Below the pieces are notes generated by a model that had not been told where the DNA came from, ran no database searches, and was given only the letters and a program-made list of their open reading frames with translations. Below are positions 5,521-6,738 of a stretch of DNA of 6,738 bases, one piece after another. The stretch comes from Myxococcales bacterium (GTDB taxonomy: Bacteria; Myxococcota; Polyangia; Fen-1088), in contig PMBY01000518.1 in the NCBI GenBank assembly GCA_003153875.1, positions 9,903 to 16,640 on the forward strand. The letters are read 5' to 3'. The first letter of the stretch is position 1; each line of letters opens with the position of its first letter. Both the position numbers and the translations under genes were made by a program.

Positions 5521-6738
5521 CTAGCGAGCCAGCTCGACGCTGCGACCAGAAAGCCCCGCGGGCACAGGCAATCCCAGCGCCGAAAGTATCGTGGGAAAGA
5601 GGTCGGCCGTGCACAAAGGGCGATCACCCACCCAACGCGCGTTGACCGCGGCCGGCACCAGCATGTGGTCGCGTTCCAGCGCCCCGTGCGAACCGTTGTG
5701 CGGCTGGTACTCGAAGCGCGAGCGCAGGTCGAACCCAGCCCGGGCGCACACAACCAGGTCGCCGGCACGGGGCGAACGAAAGAATTCCACCAACTGCCAG
5801 GGTGTATCGGGAAACCCGGTATCGGCTGTCAGGGCGGCACCCTCGTCCCGGGTCATGCGGTCTGGCAGAACACCGTAGCCCAGCGGATTCTCACCCTCGA
5901 CCGAAAACCCGATAGGGGCCGACGGGGTCGCGTCAGCGGCGGAGATTCCCCGCGCATCGACCACCGCCCTGCCCGCTCCTCCCGCCAGCACATAGACCTC
6001 GGGCGCGCGACGGTATATGACATGCGCGATAGCGGGATGGGCAAGCAGCGCGGCTACCAAATCAGCGGGCTTCTTGCCGGCCGCCTCGAAGTCAGGTCGT
6101 TCCTGCCAGCCGGTCTCGCCCTGCAAATAGAGGTTGGCCATCGAATTTCCCGAAACCATGGCCGCTGCCTGCGCCGAGAAGAGGTGACGCCACAGCTTGG
6201 GATAGACCAACGTGCGCGGATACAAAGGCCGCATGAGGTCGTCGATGTCCACGTGGGTGTGAGTTCCTGTCTGGCCGTGGTCCGAGGTGATCACGATGAG
6301 CGTGTGCGCCAACGTGCCACGCCGGTGCAACTCCTCGATCAGCCGACCCAGGCTAGCATCGAAGCGGCGGTAGGCTTCGTAGCTCTGCTCAGTCAGTGGT
6401 CCGAAGCGATGCCCCAATTCGTCGATGGCAGGAAACACGGCATACACCGACGGGAAACCGCGCTGCCAGGCGCGCCCCACCGCCGCCTCCGCCTGCAAAT
6501 TCGACGCGTACCAGTCGGTGGTGGCCAGCGCTTTCACGAAGCTCGCGCCCTTGGAAAAGCGGGTCATGCGCGCGCGTGACGGGCAGCCGCGCACGAACCA
6601 GGTGTTCACGTCGGCCAGGCCGGGTACGTGGTGGAAGAGCGTGCGCACGGTCGCCGGAATGTCGCGCTCCAATTTGGCCGCACGCCAGGGCGCCATGTAC
6701 GAGCGCGTGCGAAACAGAAAACGGCCTCTCTGGCCCAC
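5521..6738 (-). CDS. Alkaline-phosphatase-superfamily phosphodiesterase (N-terminus off the right edge)
   Basis: The last 405 or so residues are visible. The reading frame is open to the window edge, so the true start lies outside, and the GTG at the edge should not be taken as the start. Metal-binding motifs of the type I phosphodiesterase/nucleotide pyrophosphatase branch are clear (visible numbering): PAIDELGH (Asp106, His110), TSDHGQTGTHTH (Asp153, His154) and NGSHG (His351). The end, ADLFPTILSALGLPVPAG followed by GRSV, is the typical C-terminal motif of sulfatase- and phosphatase-fold enzymes. The first metal Asp and the Thr/Ser nucleophile should lie in the missing part, so catalysis cannot be fully judged. 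The family hydrolyses phosphodiesters or phosphomonoesters such as nucleotides, lipid head groups or phosphonates, usually outside the cytoplasm. The substrate cannot be told here. It is the first visible gene of the minus-strand run. Confidence 0.9.
   Translation of the reverse strand: MGQRGRFLFRTRSYMAPWRAAKLERDIPATVRTLFHHVPGLADVNTWFVRGCPSRARMTRFSKGASFVKALATTDWYASNLQAEAAVGRAWQRGFPSVYAVFPAIDELGHRFGPLTEQSYEAYRRFDASLGRLIEELHRRGTLAHTLIVITSDHGQTGTHTHVDIDDLMRPLYPRTLVYPKLWRHLFSAQAAAMVSGNSMANLYLQGETGWQERPDFEAAGKKPADLVAALLAHPAIAHVIYRRAPEVYVLAGGAGRAVVDARGISAADATPSAPIGFSVEGENPLGYGVLPDRMTRDEGAALTADTGFPDTPWQLVEFFRSPRAGDLVVCARAGFDLRSRFEYQPHNGSHGALERDHMLVPAAVNARWVGDRPLCTADLFPTILSALGLPVPAGLSGRSVELAR

Noticed and set aside
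5460..5768. N-terminal extension of the HEAT protein by 103 codons
   Set aside because: It would overlap the end of the phosphodiesterase and place the signal peptide in mid-protein. The internal ATG at 5459 starts exactly at the signal peptide.
5278..6579. 433-codon open frame on the plus strand
   Set aside because: It lies opposite the phosphodiesterase and HEAT genes, which have clear family motifs and a signal peptide. Its translation is Arg/Gly/His-rich with no recognisable domain, as expected of antisense frames in GC-rich DNA.

Overview
The window looks like chromosomal DNA from a GC-rich myxobacterium, most likely of the Polyangia/Sorangium type. This is inferred from the GC-rich codon use and the gene types: transmembrane Ser/Thr kinases with Ala/Pro-rich tails, a secreted TPR protein with a proline-rich linker and two C-terminal hydrophobic segments, and a Cys-rich plus Gly-Gly-repeat lipoprotein. 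No marker gene fixes the species. No RNA gene, CRISPR array, insertion sequence or phage gene is visible.

All six genes I can support lie on the minus strand, so transcription runs from right to left. In that order they are: (1) the C-terminal ~405 residues of an alkaline-phosphatase-superfamily phosphodiesterase (5521-6738, entering from beyond the right edge); (2) an exported HEAT-like helical-repeat protein (4542-5459); (3) a transmembrane Ser/Thr kinase (3102-4463); (4) a second, paralogous kinase (1497-2948); (5) a signal-peptide TPR protein with a proline-rich linker and two C-terminal hydrophobic helices (530-1459); (6) a probable lipoprotein with a Cys-rich head and a periodic Gly-Gly repeat tail (512 leftwards, running off the left edge). 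The gaps are 61, 78, 153, 37 and 17 nt. The last three genes could share a transcript. The 153-nt gap between the kinases is the largest and contains a hairpin without a U-tract.

The most notable feature is the tandem kinase pair. The kinase domains are about 89% identical over the first 280 residues without a gap, while the C-terminal tails predicted to lie outside the cytoplasmic membrane are essentially unrelated. Between a variable linker and the membrane helix, a short juxtamembrane block has stayed conserved. This is consistent with a duplicated phosphorylation module whose sensing or docking ends have diverged. The downstream TPR protein and lipoprotein, and the upstream HEAT protein and phosphodiesterase, are all predicted to be exported or act at the envelope. 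The whole set could be an envelope-associated signalling locus, but that functional link is inferred from order and strand only.
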